Assembly: GCA_024279425.1 (NCBI GenBank)
Contig: JAJRRO010000111.1
Coordinates: forward strand, 1-64,000
Source of the DNA: Bacteroidota bacterium
Lineage (GTDB): Bacteria > Bacteroidota > Bacteroidia > Flavobacteriales > Flavobacteriaceae
DNA: 64,000 nucleotides
Direction: 5' to 3'
A program made the translations under genes and the position numbers. The notes under the pieces were generated by a model, which did no database searches, had not been told where the DNA came from, and saw only the letters and a list, made by a program, of their open reading frames with translations. Positions 44,247-53,015 of this stretch are shown piece by piece (within the stretch, counting starts at the first letter, position 1; each line of letters starts with the position of its first letter).

Positions 44247-44600
44247 ATGGCAATCATAATAACTGATGAATGTATAAATTGCGGAGCCTGTGAGCCTGAG
44301 TGTCCTAATACTGCAATTTATGAAGGAGCTGATGAATGGAGATACAGTGATGGGACCTCCTTAACCGGGGATGTCGTATTGTCAAATGGCAAATCTGTTA
44401 ATGCAGATAATGTTCAGGAACCGGTTAGTGATGAGCTTTACTATATAGTGGCCGATAAATGTACAGAATGTAAAGGTTTTCATGACGAACCCCAATGTGC
44501 TGCGGTATGTCCTGTTGACTGTTGTGTTCCAGACGAAGATCATGTGGAATCTGAGGAAGAGCTAATGGGTAAGCAGCAGTTTATGCACCCCGAGGATTAG
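44247..44600 (+). CDS. 4Fe-4S dicluster ferredoxin
   Basis: The protein has 117 residues with two cluster motifs: [17 protein letters not shown] (about 11-27) and [18 protein letters not shown] (about 72-89), the second with the longer CxxC-x8-C-x3-CP spacing. Between them is an inserted beta-rich linker, usual in flavobacterial homologues. A good ribosome site (AAAAGGAAAG) lies before the ATG. It is divergent from the acyl-CoA reductase gene and probably supplies electrons in a conserved but unnamed redox partnership. It is convergent with the arginase-family gene. Confidence 0.92.
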   Translation: MAIIITDECINCGACEPECPNTAIYEGADEWRYSDGTSLTGDVVLSNGKSVNADNVQEPVSDELYYIVADKCTECKGFHDEPQCAAVCPVDCCVPDEDHVESEEELMGKQQFMHPED

Positions 44601-44605
44601 AATTC

Positions 44606-45397
44606 CTAATTATTTTCTAAAATTTTAGCGATAATTTCCTTTACTAATTTGGCACATACCATTGCGGTCATGTTATTAATGTCTCTGGTTGGATTATATT
44701 CTACAAGGTCTGCTCCTATGATAGGTGCTTGTATCCGTTGAATTATGCTGATGACCTGTCTGGTATTGAATCCTCCTGGTTCATGATGGGATACCCCTGG
44801 AGCAAAAGCTGGATCTAGGGCGTCAATATCCAAAGACAAATAAATAGGGTTGTTGAAGGTCGGTAATTTGTTCAACGCAAAATCCTTCATTTCAACAATT
44901 TCAACTCCAAATTTATCTGCTTGTTTCTTCTGATGTGTAGATAAGGTTCGTATGCCAATCTGCACTAAGCGATTGGCTAGGTTTTCTTCCATGATTCGGG
45001 CAAACGGACAGGCGTGGGAATATTTGCCTCCTTCAAATTGGTCATAAAGGTCACTATGGGCATCAATATGCAGAATAGTAACGGGTCCGTGTACGTTATT
45101 TACAGCCTTTAAAATTGGGTAAGTAATGGAATGGTCACCTCCCAAAGTGACCAAAGTCTTTTTCTGATCAAGGTTTATACGAGTGATTTTTTCGATATCA
45201 AAGTAGTTCTCAATTTCAAAATCCCCTTTATCATCTCAGACATTTGGACGTAATTCCATTCCAGATTCCGAAAAGTAATTGGCCGAATCACAGTTATAGG
45301 CCTCCCTTATCAAGGGTGGGGCCAGGGCCGGTCCTTTTAAATAAGATGATTTTTCATCGTACAAGTAACCTTGGAGGGTGATTTTTTTATCCGACAT
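44606..45397 (-). pseudogene. Arginase/agmatinase/formiminoglutamase-family gene with an in-frame TGA
   Basis: The full frame from the ATG at 45397 (MSDKKITLQGYLYDEKSSYL) to 44606 gives 263 codons, with one TGA at 45236-45238 inside RPNV-stop-DDKGDFEIEN, most simply a former TGG (Trp). Downstream the manganese-site motifs are intact: LVTLGGDHSITYP, ILHIDAHSDLYDQF and LSLDIDALDPAFAPGVSHHE. The family hydrolyses guanidino compounds such as agmatine or arginine; the substrate cannot be read here. As written only a GTG-initiated fragment (from 45154) could be made, which lacks ~80 residues but keeps all metal ligands. Error or recent loss are both possible. Confidence 0.85.
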
Positions 45398-45499
45398 GTT
45401 TTAACAAGATTGATCCATATAAAGATATACAGTCCAATTTGAAATATGTTCCTGTGTTATTTGTTTTGGCAACTTTAATGAATTTCTATAGGTAAGAGC

Positions 45500-45507
45500 T
45501 ATATTTG
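45500..45507 (+). promoter_or_regulatory. -7 promoter element of ychF
   Basis: TATATTTG matches TAnnTTTG exactly and lies 24 bases before the ychF ATG, in the 134-bp region shared with the divergent arginase-family gene. The upstream box is weak (TTTA at 45474-45477). Confidence 0.5.
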
Positions 45508-45531
45508 CAGCTGTTTTAAAAACAAAGTAAA

Positions 45532-46626
45532 ATGAAAGCTGGTATCGTAGGACTTCCAAATGTCGGAAAATCAACTCTTTTTAACTGTTTATCCAATGCA
45601 AAGGCGCAGAGTGCAAACTTTCCTTTTTGTACCATAGAGCCTAACATAGGAGTTGTGAATGTTCCTGATACCAGACTTGAAAAATTGGAAGAACTTGTAA
45701 ATCCGGAACGAGTTTTACCTGCCATTGTTGAAATTGTTGATATTGCAGGCTTGGTAAAAGGGGCCAGCAAAGGTGAAGGACTTGGAAATCAGTTTTTAGG
45801 TAATATTCGTGAAACCGATGCCATACTACACGTGCTACGTTGTTTTGACAATGATAATGTTGTTCACGTTGATGGTTCAGTAGATCCCATACGAGATAAA
45901 GAGACCATTGACATGGAACTGCAATTGAAAGACTTGGAGACGGTAGACAAGAAATTGGACAAAGTGAAACGTGCCGCAAAAACAGGAAATAAGGAAGCTC
46001 AAAAGGAGGAAGCTGTTTTATTGAAATTGAAAGATGGATTGGAAGCTGGCGTATCAGTTAGGGCCATTGAACTTTCGGATGACGATAGGCGTGATTATGT
46101 GAAACCTTTACAGTTTATAACAGACAAACCTGTTATGTATGTTTGTAATGTTGATGAAGAAGCAGCCGTCTCGGGCAATGCTTATGTTGAAAAAGTAAAA
46201 GCCATCGTGGCTAATGAAAATGCAGAGGTTGTTGTATTGGCAGTAGGTACTGAAGCGGACATCACAGAATTGGAAACCTATGAGGAGCGACAAATGTTTT
46301 TGGAAGATTTAGGGCTTTCAGAACCTGGCTCTGCCAAATTGATTCGCAGTGCCTATAAATTATTGGATTTAGAAACCTATTTTACGGCTGGCGTCAAGGA
46401 AGTTAGGGCTTGGACGATTCCCGTTGGGGCAACCGCACCACAGGCAGCTGGGGTCATACATACCGATTTTGAAAAAGGCTTTATTCGTGCGGAGGTAATT
46501 GCGTATAATGACTATGTTTCCTATGGCAGTGAATCAAAAGTCAAAGAAGCCGGTAAAATGCGTGTGGAAGGAAAAGACTATGTCGTCAAAGATGGCGATG
46601 TTATGCATTTTAGGTTTAACGTGTAG
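45532..46626 (+). CDS. ychF: Redox-regulated ATPase YchF (Obg-like)
   Basis: The protein has 364 residues. The P-loop is [20 protein letters not shown] (about 4-23), followed by [20 protein letters not shown] and [20 protein letters not shown] (switch II). The usual guanine-specificity NKxD is replaced by CNVDEE, the mark of the ATP-using YchF clade. The C-terminal TGS domain contains [17 protein letters not shown]. It associates with ribosomes and is nearly universal. The start at ATG 45532 gives the standard [11 protein letters not shown]-terminus. Confidence 0.96.
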   Translation: MKAGIVGLPNVGKSTLFNCLSNAKAQSANFPFCTIEPNIGVVNVPDTRLEKLEELVNPERVLPAIVEIVDIAGLVKGASKGEGLGNQFLGNIRETDAILHVLRCFDNDNVVHVDGSVDPIRDKETIDMELQLKDLETVDKKLDKVKRAAKTGNKEAQKEEAVLLKLKDGLEAGVSVRAIELSDDDRRDYVKPLQFITDKPVMYVCNVDEEAAVSGNAYVEKVKAIVANENAEVVVLAVGTEADITELETYEERQMFLEDLGLSEPGSAKLIRSAYKLLDLETYFTAGVKEVRAWTIPVGATAPQAAGVIHTDFEKGFIRAEVIAYNDYVSYGSESKVKEAGKMRVEGKDYVVKDGDVMHFRFNV

Positions 46627-46720
46627 CTTGTGATTTTTCAATTGTTATATACTTTCTTTGGAGTTGTAATTGCCTTTCATTTGTCATACGGGGTTGGCAA
46701 ATTTTAATCTACCCCTTTTA

Positions 46721-46881
46721 GAGACTGTTTTGAATTTTATGATTGGAATTTTGTATATGCCATTTTTGATGTAACATGAGGTAAAATAGATGATAATAGC
46801 AGTGCTACTTGAAGATATTTTAACAAAATGGTGCGCAAAAAGAGCCATAGAAAAACAATTGATAGAATTCAAAACAGTCTC
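46721..46881. mobile_element. 161-bp MITE-like element with 16-bp terminal inverted repeats and TTA duplication
   Basis: GAGACTGTTTTGAATT (46721-46736) and its exact reverse complement (46866-46881) bound the element. TTA flanks both sides (46718-46720 and 46882-46884), a 3-bp target duplication. No full gene is inside, although the right end reads KWCAKRAIEKQLIEFKTVS and could be the tail of a lost transposase. Ends beginning GAG with a TNA duplication fit the IS1031 group of the IS5 family. The element sits ~10 bases upstream of the decayed lipoprotein start at 46895. Confidence 0.75.
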
Positions 46882-46894
46882 TTAGTATAGCTTC

Positions 46895-47132
46895 ATGAAA
46901 TATTGCCGCACATTTCCCTTGCTTATTCTTTTATTTATTGTTGGCTGTTCAAAGTCAGATTCCAATCAGGAAATTGGACAAAAACCTATACATCTTTCGG
47001 TATTGACCACATTGACCATTACCGAAACCTCGATTTTCGTTAGGGAGAGGTAATATCTCGGATGATGGTGGCAGAATGTTATCGAACCACACTATATTTA
47101 AAAATCAAGAAGTTACGTTTTTCGCAATTTAA
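46895..47132 (+). pseudogene. Decayed lipoprotein gene remnant
   Basis: The ATG at 46895 begins a lipoprotein signal (FPLLILLFIVGC). The frame then reads LSVLTTLTITETSIF and stops at 47051. A one-base shift continues as GNISDDGGRMLSN, a phrase typical of repeated Ig/FN3-like units in flavobacterial surface lipoproteins (T-x-x-GGNI-x-DDGG), and ends at 47132. The rest of the protein is missing. The MITE at 46721-46881 sits directly in front and would have cut it from its promoter. Confidence 0.65.
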
Positions 47133-47272
47133 TGAGTAGCTTATTTGATTGGAACGTTTGTTTTATTCTGCCTTTAGATTAAGGTGCTGCACATATAATT
47201 TGGTAATTATTACACAAGGTAAATTGTAATAATTTCATAGAACTAAATTTCTTACACTGTAAATCAAAGAAG

Positions 47273-48394
47273 CTAACTCGTCTTTTTATAACTCCAAACT
47301 GCCAATCCATTCATAACACTAGCATACAACAGGGTTTTTTGAAGTTGTGGTAAAATGTCTGTAAATGTAGAACCTTTGAGCATTACCATTCGCATAACTT
47401 CAACAAAGTATTTTATTGGATTAAATTCTGTAAGGTATTGAGCCCATTTCGGCATACTTTCAATGGGTGTGAAAAGTCCACTCATTAAAATAAAAATCAC
47501 CACAAAAAACCACGCTATAAACATTGCCTGTTGTTGTGTATCTGTAAAGTTAGAGATAAAAAATCCCATTCCTAAAATAACCAAAATATAAATGGAAGTG
47601 TACAAATAAAGTAGCGCAATACTGCCCAACATTGGCACGTTAAAAATAAGTTTGGCAATGATTAATCCAATGGTTAAAATTGCGATTCCAATTACCCAAA
47701 ACGGAAAGAGTTTACCAATAATAAACTGGTATTTTTTAATTGGAGTTACGTTTATTTGTTCTAGAGTGCCAACTTCTTTTTCACGAACAATATTCATTCC
47801 TGATAAGAAAAGCGTTATCATAGTAACTAGCAAAACCAAAATTCCAGGAACCATATAGGTTTTATAGTTCAAGGTCTTATTATACCAAAACGAAGGAATA
47901 CTTGTGATACTTTGTGGTTTGTTTTCTGCATCTTGAGGTTGCATCAAATCAATTTGCACATTTTTATTAAACTGCTGAATAATTTGATTGATATACACAT
48001 TTTCAACACCTGCAGCAGCACCATCGATTGCATTGATCGTAATTCCTAAATGTGTTTTTTTGTCTTTTTGTAAGTCTTTTTCAAAATGTTGAGGGATCTC
48101 TAAAACAACATCTACTTTACCCTTAAGCATTGCCGAACTTGCTAATTTTTCCGAAGCGAAACTTGAAATAGTATTAAAATAGGTAGATGCATCAAATTTT
48201 TCTATTAACGCTCTTGATGACGATGAATAATCGTTATCAACGTATGAGAATTTTATGTTTTTAATCTCAAAAGTTGCTGCGTTTGATAGGATTACCAACT
48301 GCAATAATGGTAAAATAAATATAATAGGCAACATTCCTTTATTTCTAAAGATTTGCTTGAATTCCTTTTGTATGATGTATCCTATTGTTTTCAT
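47273..48394 (-). CDS. ABC-2 type transporter permease (YbhR/YbhS-like), second copy
   Basis: The protein has 373 residues. The ATG at 48394 (MKTIGYIIQKEFKQIFRNKG) is preferred over an upstream start at 48409. The ABC-2 layout is one N-terminal membrane segment (MLPIIFILPLLQLVIL), a large external domain (about 40-190), then five segments from PGILVLLVTMITLFLSGMNI onward, with the conserved EKEVGTLEQINVTPIKKYQF between. It is the last gene of the exporter operon and pairs with the permease encoded upstream. The substrate is unknown; related systems export drugs or small hydrophobic compounds. Confidence 0.88.
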   Translation of the reverse strand: MKTIGYIIQKEFKQIFRNKGMLPIIFILPLLQLVILSNAATFEIKNIKFSYVDNDYSSSSRALIEKFDASTYFNTISSFASEKLASSAMLKGKVDVVLEIPQHFEKDLQKDKKTHLGITINAIDGAAAGVENVYINQIIQQFNKNVQIDLMQPQDAENKPQSITSIPSFWYNKTLNYKTYMVPGILVLLVTMITLFLSGMNIVREKEVGTLEQINVTPIKKYQFIIGKLFPFWVIGIAILTIGLIIAKLIFNVPMLGSIALLYLYTSIYILVILGMGFFISNFTDTQQQAMFIAWFFVVIFILMSGLFTPIESMPKWAQYLTEFNPIKYFVEVMRMVMLKGSTFTDILPQLQKTLLYASVMNGLAVWSYKKTS

Positions 48395-48455
48395 AGACAG
48401 TGATCTCACTAATTGTCACGAATTATTTTATTTACTGTTTAGGCTGCTAACTTAA

Positions 48456-49562
48456 TCACTCCAATCTGATTTTATATTTCTTCACGCTTAATCCTATAAA
48501 AAACAGTGTCATTCCTAATAAAATCAAGGTTTCTTTCCAAATAAAAGCAATGCCAACACCTTTTAGCATAATGCCTTTTAAGATGATGATAAACCATTTT
48601 GCAGGAATAATGTTACTTATAATTTGTAATGGCAAAGGCATACTTGATATTGGAAAAATAAATCCAGATAAAATAATTACAGGAAGCATTAATCCCATTA
48701 ACGAAATCATCATTGCCGATTGTTGTGTTGCCGAAATGGTTGAAATTAATATTCCTAATGATAAAGCGTTGATGATAAACAAAACGCTTTCAAATCCTAA
48801 TAAAAATAGGCTTCCTTGAACTGGCATTTTAAAAATAAAAATGCTTAAAACAATTATCACAATTGCGTTAATAACTGATAGAAAAATATATGGAACCACC
48901 TTGCCAATAATCACCTGAAACGGTTTTAAAGGTGATACTAACAGGATTTCCATAGTGCCTAATTCTTTTTCTCTGGTGATAGAAATGGAGGTCATCATTG
49001 CCGAAACGAGCATCAAAATAATAGTCATAACACCTGGAACAAACATAAACACACTTTTTAATTCCGGATTGTAAACCATACGTGTTTGTGGCACAATTTG
49101 GTAAGCAATTTTAATGTCTTTGTTTAATTCTTGTTGGTACTTTCTTAAAATTGAGTTCACAAAATTACTAATGGTATTTGCTGTATTTGGATCTGTAGCA
49201 TCTGTAATAATCTGAATGGTTGCAGCGTTTTTTTTAATGAGTTTTTTACTGAAATCTTTTTCAAAATTTAAAACTGCTTTTACTTTTCCTTTTTTGAAAA
49301 CGGATTCTATATCAGCTTCACGCCCAATAAATTGTTGAACGCTAAAATATTTTGAAGCCGAGATTTTGTTGATAATTTCTTGTGTGGTTGCATCTTTAGA
49401 GTGATCTAAAATGGCAATATCTACATTGTTGATTTCATTAGTAATGGCAAAACCAAACAACATAATTTGAGCAATAGGCATCCCAAAGAGGATAAACAAT
49501 GAGCGTCTATCTCTAAAGATGTGGTAAAACTCTTTTTTTATAAAGCCTATAAATCGTTTCAT
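48456..49562 (-). CDS. ABC-2 type transporter permease (YbhR/YbhS-like), first copy
   Basis: The protein has 368 residues from the ATG at 49562 (MKRFIGFIKKEFYHIFRDRR). It has the same architecture as its neighbour: an N-terminal segment (LFILFGMPIAQIMLFGFAI), an external domain and five C-terminal segments, with REKELGTMEILLVSPLKPFQ as the family signature. The two permeases are clearly paralogous and probably form a heterodimer. It lies 61 bases before the second permease gene. Strongly A/T-rich codon use separates this operon from the surrounding core genes. Confidence 0.88.
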   Translation of the reverse strand: MKRFIGFIKKEFYHIFRDRRSLFILFGMPIAQIMLFGFAITNEINNVDIAILDHSKDATTQEIINKISASKYFSVQQFIGREADIESVFKKGKVKAVLNFEKDFSKKLIKKNAATIQIITDATDPNTANTISNFVNSILRKYQQELNKDIKIAYQIVPQTRMVYNPELKSVFMFVPGVMTIILMLVSAMMTSISITREKELGTMEILLVSPLKPFQVIIGKVVPYIFLSVINAIVIIVLSIFIFKMPVQGSLFLLGFESVLFIINALSLGILISTISATQQSAMMISLMGLMLPVIILSGFIFPISSMPLPLQIISNIIPAKWFIIILKGIMLKGVGIAFIWKETLILLGMTLFFIGLSVKKYKIRLE

Positions 49563-49880
49563 ATTCATTTTCTGCGTAGGCAGAGATCTTATTTATTACT
49601 TAAATCATAGAGTTCTCGACTTTAGTTCATCTTGATCGAAGACGAAAGTCTCAAACGACATTTTTACTGTTTCACAGAGATTCACAAAGGAATCGCAAAG
49701 TTTAACAAAGGTTTTTTTATGTCATTGCGAGGGGTTTGCGATGTAGCAATCTGCTAATTATTAATGAGATTACTTCAGTCGTTCCTTCTTCGTAATGACA
49801 GAGGTTTAATTTTTGAGATTCCTTCACTGCATTCGTAATGACATATTTTTCACTATTCACTATTCACTCTTTCAACTTTT
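49563..49880. repeat. Gene-free stretch holding REP-like inverted repeats
   Basis: The 318-bp gap between ATPase and permease genes contains an ~81-bp imperfect inverted repeat (49720-49800), from TGTCATTGCGAGG to CTTCGTAATGACA with AGATTAC/GCAATCT inside the arms. A partial copy lies at 49816-49843 (AGATTCCTTC...CGTAATGACA) and another at 53933-53961. These match dispersed extragenic repeats of many bacterial genomes. No gene is present. Confidence 0.65.
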
Positions 49881-50609
49881 TCACCCTCTCGCCAATTTTA
49901 AAAACACGTCATTCATGCTATCCACTTTAAATTGCTCTTTTAATTTTTTAGGAGTGTTTAATGCTTCTATTTTTCCATCAACCATAATGGAGACTCTATC
50001 ACAATATTCGGCTTCGTCCATGTAATGTGTGGTTACAAAAACGGTTGTGCCTTTGTTGGCTGTTTTATAGATCATTTCCCAAAATTGTCGTCTTGTAATT
50101 GGGTCAACACCTCCTGTTGGTTCGTCTAAAAAAATGATTTTAGGATCGTGCAACAACGCAACCGAAAAGGCTAATTTTTGTTTCCAGCCTAAAGGCAAAG
50201 AACTAACTAGTTCATTTGTTACTTCTTGCAAGCCTAATTCTTCAACCAATTGGCATCGTTTTTCTTTAATACGTTTTCTTGGCAAACCATAAATTCCACC
50301 ATAAAACGTAATATTTTCCTTAACCGTTAAATCATCATATAAAGCAAATTTTTGACTCATATAACCAATGTTTTTCTTGATGTCTTCTGCATTTTTATAC
50401 ACATCAAAACCAGCCACTTTTGCACTGCCAGAAGTTGGTGAGGAAATGCCGATCAACATTTTCATTGCTGTTGTTTTCCCTGCCCCATTAGCTCCTAAAA
50501 AGCCAAAGATCTCTCCTTGTTTTACATTGAAAGTAATGGTGTTTACAGCAGTGAAATCGCCAAATATTTTGGTTAAGGCTTTAACTTCTATGACGTTTTT
50601 GTTTTTCAT
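49881..50609 (-). CDS. ABC transporter ATP-binding protein, second ATPase
   Basis: The protein has 242 residues from the ATG at 50609. Motifs: Walker A GFLGANGAGKTTAMKML (about 37-53), Walker B KIIFLDEPTGGVDPITR and the switch His in VFVTTHYMDEAEYCD. The signature is SSLPLGWKQKLAFS, lacking the usual LSGG, as in the second half of YbhF-like proteins. It likely pairs with the other ATPase so that one composite site is active and one weak. It abuts the upstream ATPase gene (30-base gap). Confidence 0.9.
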   Translation of the reverse strand: MKNKNVIEVKALTKIFGDFTAVNTITFNVKQGEIFGFLGANGAGKTTAMKMLIGISSPTSGSAKVAGFDVYKNAEDIKKNIGYMSQKFALYDDLTVKENITFYGGIYGLPRKRIKEKRCQLVEELGLQEVTNELVSSLPLGWKQKLAFSVALLHDPKIIFLDEPTGGVDPITRRQFWEMIYKTANKGTTVFVTTHYMDEAEYCDRVSIMVDGKIEALNTPKKLKEQFKVDSMNDVFLKLARG

Positions 50610-50639
50610 GTTTATTTCCCGCGAAAGTGGGAATCTCAT

Positions 50640-51542
50640 CTATTTTGCCAATTCCATAAAGGTATCTTCTATGGTTGGTTTTGTAATTTCTATGCTAATA
50701 TCATTCAGGTTATTTGCCTCTAAATACTGTTGTAATTCTTTTGGGTCAAAATGATCTCTTTGGTCAGTATAATGCACAAATTCGCCAAAAGGATAGATAC
50801 TGTATTGGTGCTCATAGTTTTTTAAACTCTCAATGAGTTCGTACATTTTATTAGCACTCACATTATAAAGTTTCTTCGGAAAATGACTGACGATGTTTTG
50901 AGGTGTATCTATCTCTAAAATTTCACCATCTTGAATCAGCGCAATTCTATCGCAAAGTGATGCTTCGTCCATATAAGGTGTAGACACCAGAATAGTAATG
51001 CCTTTTTGTTGCAAACGCTTTAGCATTTCCCAAAATTCTTTTCTAGAAACAGGATCAACTCCTGTTGTTGGCTCATCTAAAAACAACACTTTTGGTTTGT
51101 GAATCAATGCACAACATAAAGCCAGTTTTTGTTTCATTCCACCGGATAATTTTCCTGCTCTACGTTTTTTAAAAGGTTCTATTTGCACATAAATATCTTT
51201 AATCAACTCGTAGTTTTCTTCTATGGTGGTCCCAAAAATGGTGGCGAAAAACTCTAAATTTTCCTCAACCGTTAAGTCCTGATAGAGCGAGAACCTCCCA
51301 GGCATATAACCAACACTATTCCTTATTTTTTTATAGTCTTCAACCACATCAAAACCAGCAACGGTTGCGTTTCCTTCATCAGCAATTAAAAGCGTCGTTA
51401 AAATTCTGAAAAGAGTTGTTTTTCCAGCTCCATCTGGACCAATAAGTCCATATAATTCACCTTCTTTGACTTCCAAAGAAATATCTTTTAAGGCAAAAAC
51501 ATCTTTAAAAGATTTATTTATATGTTGAATTGAGATACTCAC
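50640..51542 (-). CDS. ABC transporter ATP-binding protein, first ATPase
   Basis: The protein has 300 residues and starts with GTG at 51542. Walker A GLIGPDGAGKTTLFRIL (about 32-48), signature GKLSGGMKQKLALCCALI (about 130-147) and Walker B VLFLDEPTTGVDPVSR are all intact. A C-terminal extension of ~70 residues (EHQYSIYPFGEFVHYTDQRD) is typical of drug-type ATPases working with ABC-2 permeases. It overlaps nothing but is 4 bases from the membrane protein gene upstream. With the next gene it corresponds to the two halves of E. coli YbhF. Confidence 0.9.
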   Translation of the reverse strand: MSISIQHINKSFKDVFALKDISLEVKEGELYGLIGPDGAGKTTLFRILTTLLIADEGNATVAGFDVVEDYKKIRNSVGYMPGRFSLYQDLTVEENLEFFATIFGTTIEENYELIKDIYVQIEPFKKRRAGKLSGGMKQKLALCCALIHKPKVLFLDEPTTGVDPVSRKEFWEMLKRLQQKGITILVSTPYMDEASLCDRIALIQDGEILEIDTPQNIVSHFPKKLYNVSANKMYELIESLKNYEHQYSIYPFGEFVHYTDQRDHFDPKELQQYLEANNLNDISIEITKPTIEDTFMELAK

Positions 51543-51546
51543 AGTT

Positions 51547-51951
51547 TTATTGCTTTTGTTTACTTACATATTTTGGGATAATTACTGATAAAAGAACAAT
51601 TAATATCCAAACACTTGTTCTAAAAAGCATTGCTTTTATACTTTCTGAAGCAGCAGTGACACTCACGATTTTTAAATACATAAAAACCATAAAATGCATT
51701 GCTAAAACAAACAATGTGAGGCTTTTTGCTTTTAAATAGTTTCTCCAAATAAAATAGGCTACAACAATAGAAATAGCACCAAAAATTACGTTGTATGACA
51801 CCAACCAAATCAATACATTATAATCTTTGGTATCTATTTCAAGAAGTACTTTTGAGCCGGCAAAAACAGACATTAACCCTAATGCCAATGCTAGAATTGC
51901 TGCGATCTTCTGACTTATAGTGCTGAGATTTGTTGTTGATATATTCATCAT
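51547..51951 (-). CDS. Four-helix membrane protein of the exporter operon
   Basis: The protein has about 134 residues (ATG at 51951 or 51948). Four membrane segments are evident: IAAILALALGLMSVFAGSKV, LIWLVSYNVIFGAISIVVAY, LTLFVLAMHFMVFMYLKIV and FRTSVWILIVLLSVIIPKYV. No motif suggests a function. It stands between the cytochrome/lipoprotein genes and the ATPases, all in one direction, so it should be part of the same unit. Confidence 0.75.
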   Translation of the reverse strand: MMNISTTNLSTISQKIAAILALALGLMSVFAGSKVLLEIDTKDYNVLIWLVSYNVIFGAISIVVAYFIWRNYLKAKSLTLFVLAMHFMVFMYLKIVSVTAASESIKAMLFRTSVWILIVLLSVIIPKYVSKQKQ

Positions 51952-52010
51952 TTTATTCAAAATAATTAGCATAATCTGCTAAATGATTTTCTATTGTTTT
52001 AAAATTGGTC

Positions 52011-52380
52011 TTACAGGTTATAATCAGAAGATTCTAAACCTTGCAAAAATGCAATCATAGGTTTTAAATAGTTATGCAATTGGTTGAGTGTTTCGCCTTT
52101 CATTGTACATTTTTTGGAAGATGTTTGTAAACTCTACTTCCAATTCTCCTTTTAACGAAGCATAAGCAGAAACATTTTCTTCTTTAGAAAAAGAACGCAT
52201 AATACTCTGCATTTTTTTGATACCTCCTGTAGTTTCCAAATTGGCTTGCCACAGTTTTGTATTATCTAAACTAACGCCATCAATTTTTATGGAACTTGTA
52301 TCTATAGTTTTCTTTTTATTTGAATTGCAACTTATAAATAGTGTAATTACACTTACAGATAAAATAATTTTTTGCTCCAT
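52011..52380 (-). pseudogene. Small lipoprotein with a single-base frameshift
   Basis: The N-terminus has a lipobox (LSVSVITLFISC). The frame is open to ...FTNIFQK and then goes wrong in a T6/A6 run (52110-52115). Removing one base gives QKCTMKGETLNQLHNYLKPM ending at 52011, a product of about 122 residues. The restored C-terminal CTMKG...LHNYL is a pattern seen in small flavobacterial periplasmic proteins linked to cytochromes. Its signal peptide is very like that of the adjacent cytochrome gene, pointing to a related origin. Function unknown. Confidence 0.72.
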
Positions 52381-52390
52381 AATTCTTTAT

Positions 52391-52945
52391 TTAGCAGCCA
52401 TTACCACAAGATTCTCCATCTTTATGATTACATCCATTTTTTTCATTTTTCATCTTTCGATTTCCCATTTTTCCTTCTTTATGCCCTTTCATATGTCCTT
52501 CCATCCATTCTGGCTCATCAATATTATTATCATGGATATATGTAGCAATTTTTTCTAAATCTTCAATGGGTAATGGCAGTTTTGGCATTACTTTAAAACG
52601 TCTCACAGCACCAAACATTAACGCTTTGTCTTCTTCTGGATTTTGAACCCAATTCACCATTGCATCAACAAAATCTTTTTTATTATCATATTCACGATTG
52701 TAATGCATTTTTACTGCTTTAAATGGAGGTGCAAGTATATCGTCGTGTGAGGCCGTGTTTGGGTTATGACACGCATAACAGTTGTTTTTCATTAAGGTGT
52801 AACCTTCTTCGGTGGGCTCATGACTTGTTAGTAAAGCAAGGTCTTTATTTGCCTCTGTAATAGCAACGAGACTTTCTTTTTTTGTTTGATTGCAACTCAT
52901 AAAAAGCGCAACAACGCTTACTAATAAAACTATTTTTTTGTTCAT
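52391..52945 (-). CDS. c-type cytochrome lipoprotein with His/Cys-rich tail
   Basis: The protein has 184 residues. A lipoprotein signal (LLVSVVALFMSC) is followed by a class I cytochrome c domain: heme site NCYACHN (about 54-60) and the axial Met in FKVMPKLPLPIEDLEKIATY (about 118-137). The C-terminus is unusual: MEGHMKGHKEGKMGNRKMKN, then CNHKDGESCGNGC, a possible metal-binding tail. It is encoded inside an ABC exporter operon, which suggests a redox- or metal-linked role for that system, such as copper or thiol stress. That link is inference from position. Confidence 0.85.
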   Translation of the reverse strand: MNKKIVLLVSVVALFMSCNQTKKESLVAITEANKDLALLTSHEPTEEGYTLMKNNCYACHNPNTASHDDILAPPFKAVKMHYNREYDNKKDFVDAMVNWVQNPEEDKALMFGAVRRFKVMPKLPLPIEDLEKIATYIHDNNIDEPEWMEGHMKGHKEGKMGNRKMKNEKNGCNHKDGESCGNGC

Positions 52946-53015
52946 TGTTTTTTATTGTAAACACTAATAGCACAAATTATTATTTATTTCACTGTTCACT
53001 GATTCTACTAACTGC

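Noticed and set aside
43101-44600. LuxC-like reductase beside a ferredoxin as part of a bioluminescence system
   Set aside because: No luxA/B/D/E homologue is in the window, and this gene pair is common in non-luminous Flavobacteriaceae.
45236-45238. The in-frame TGA of the arginase-family gene as a selenocysteine codon
   Set aside because: The family has no selenoprotein members known to me, the position is not an active-site Cys, and no SECIS-like hairpin was seen just after it. A Trp-to-stop change or read error is simpler.
46684-46872. A 62-codon open frame across the MITE
   Set aside because: It runs over the terminal inverted repeats and has no domain or ribosome site; the element's ends explain the sequence better.
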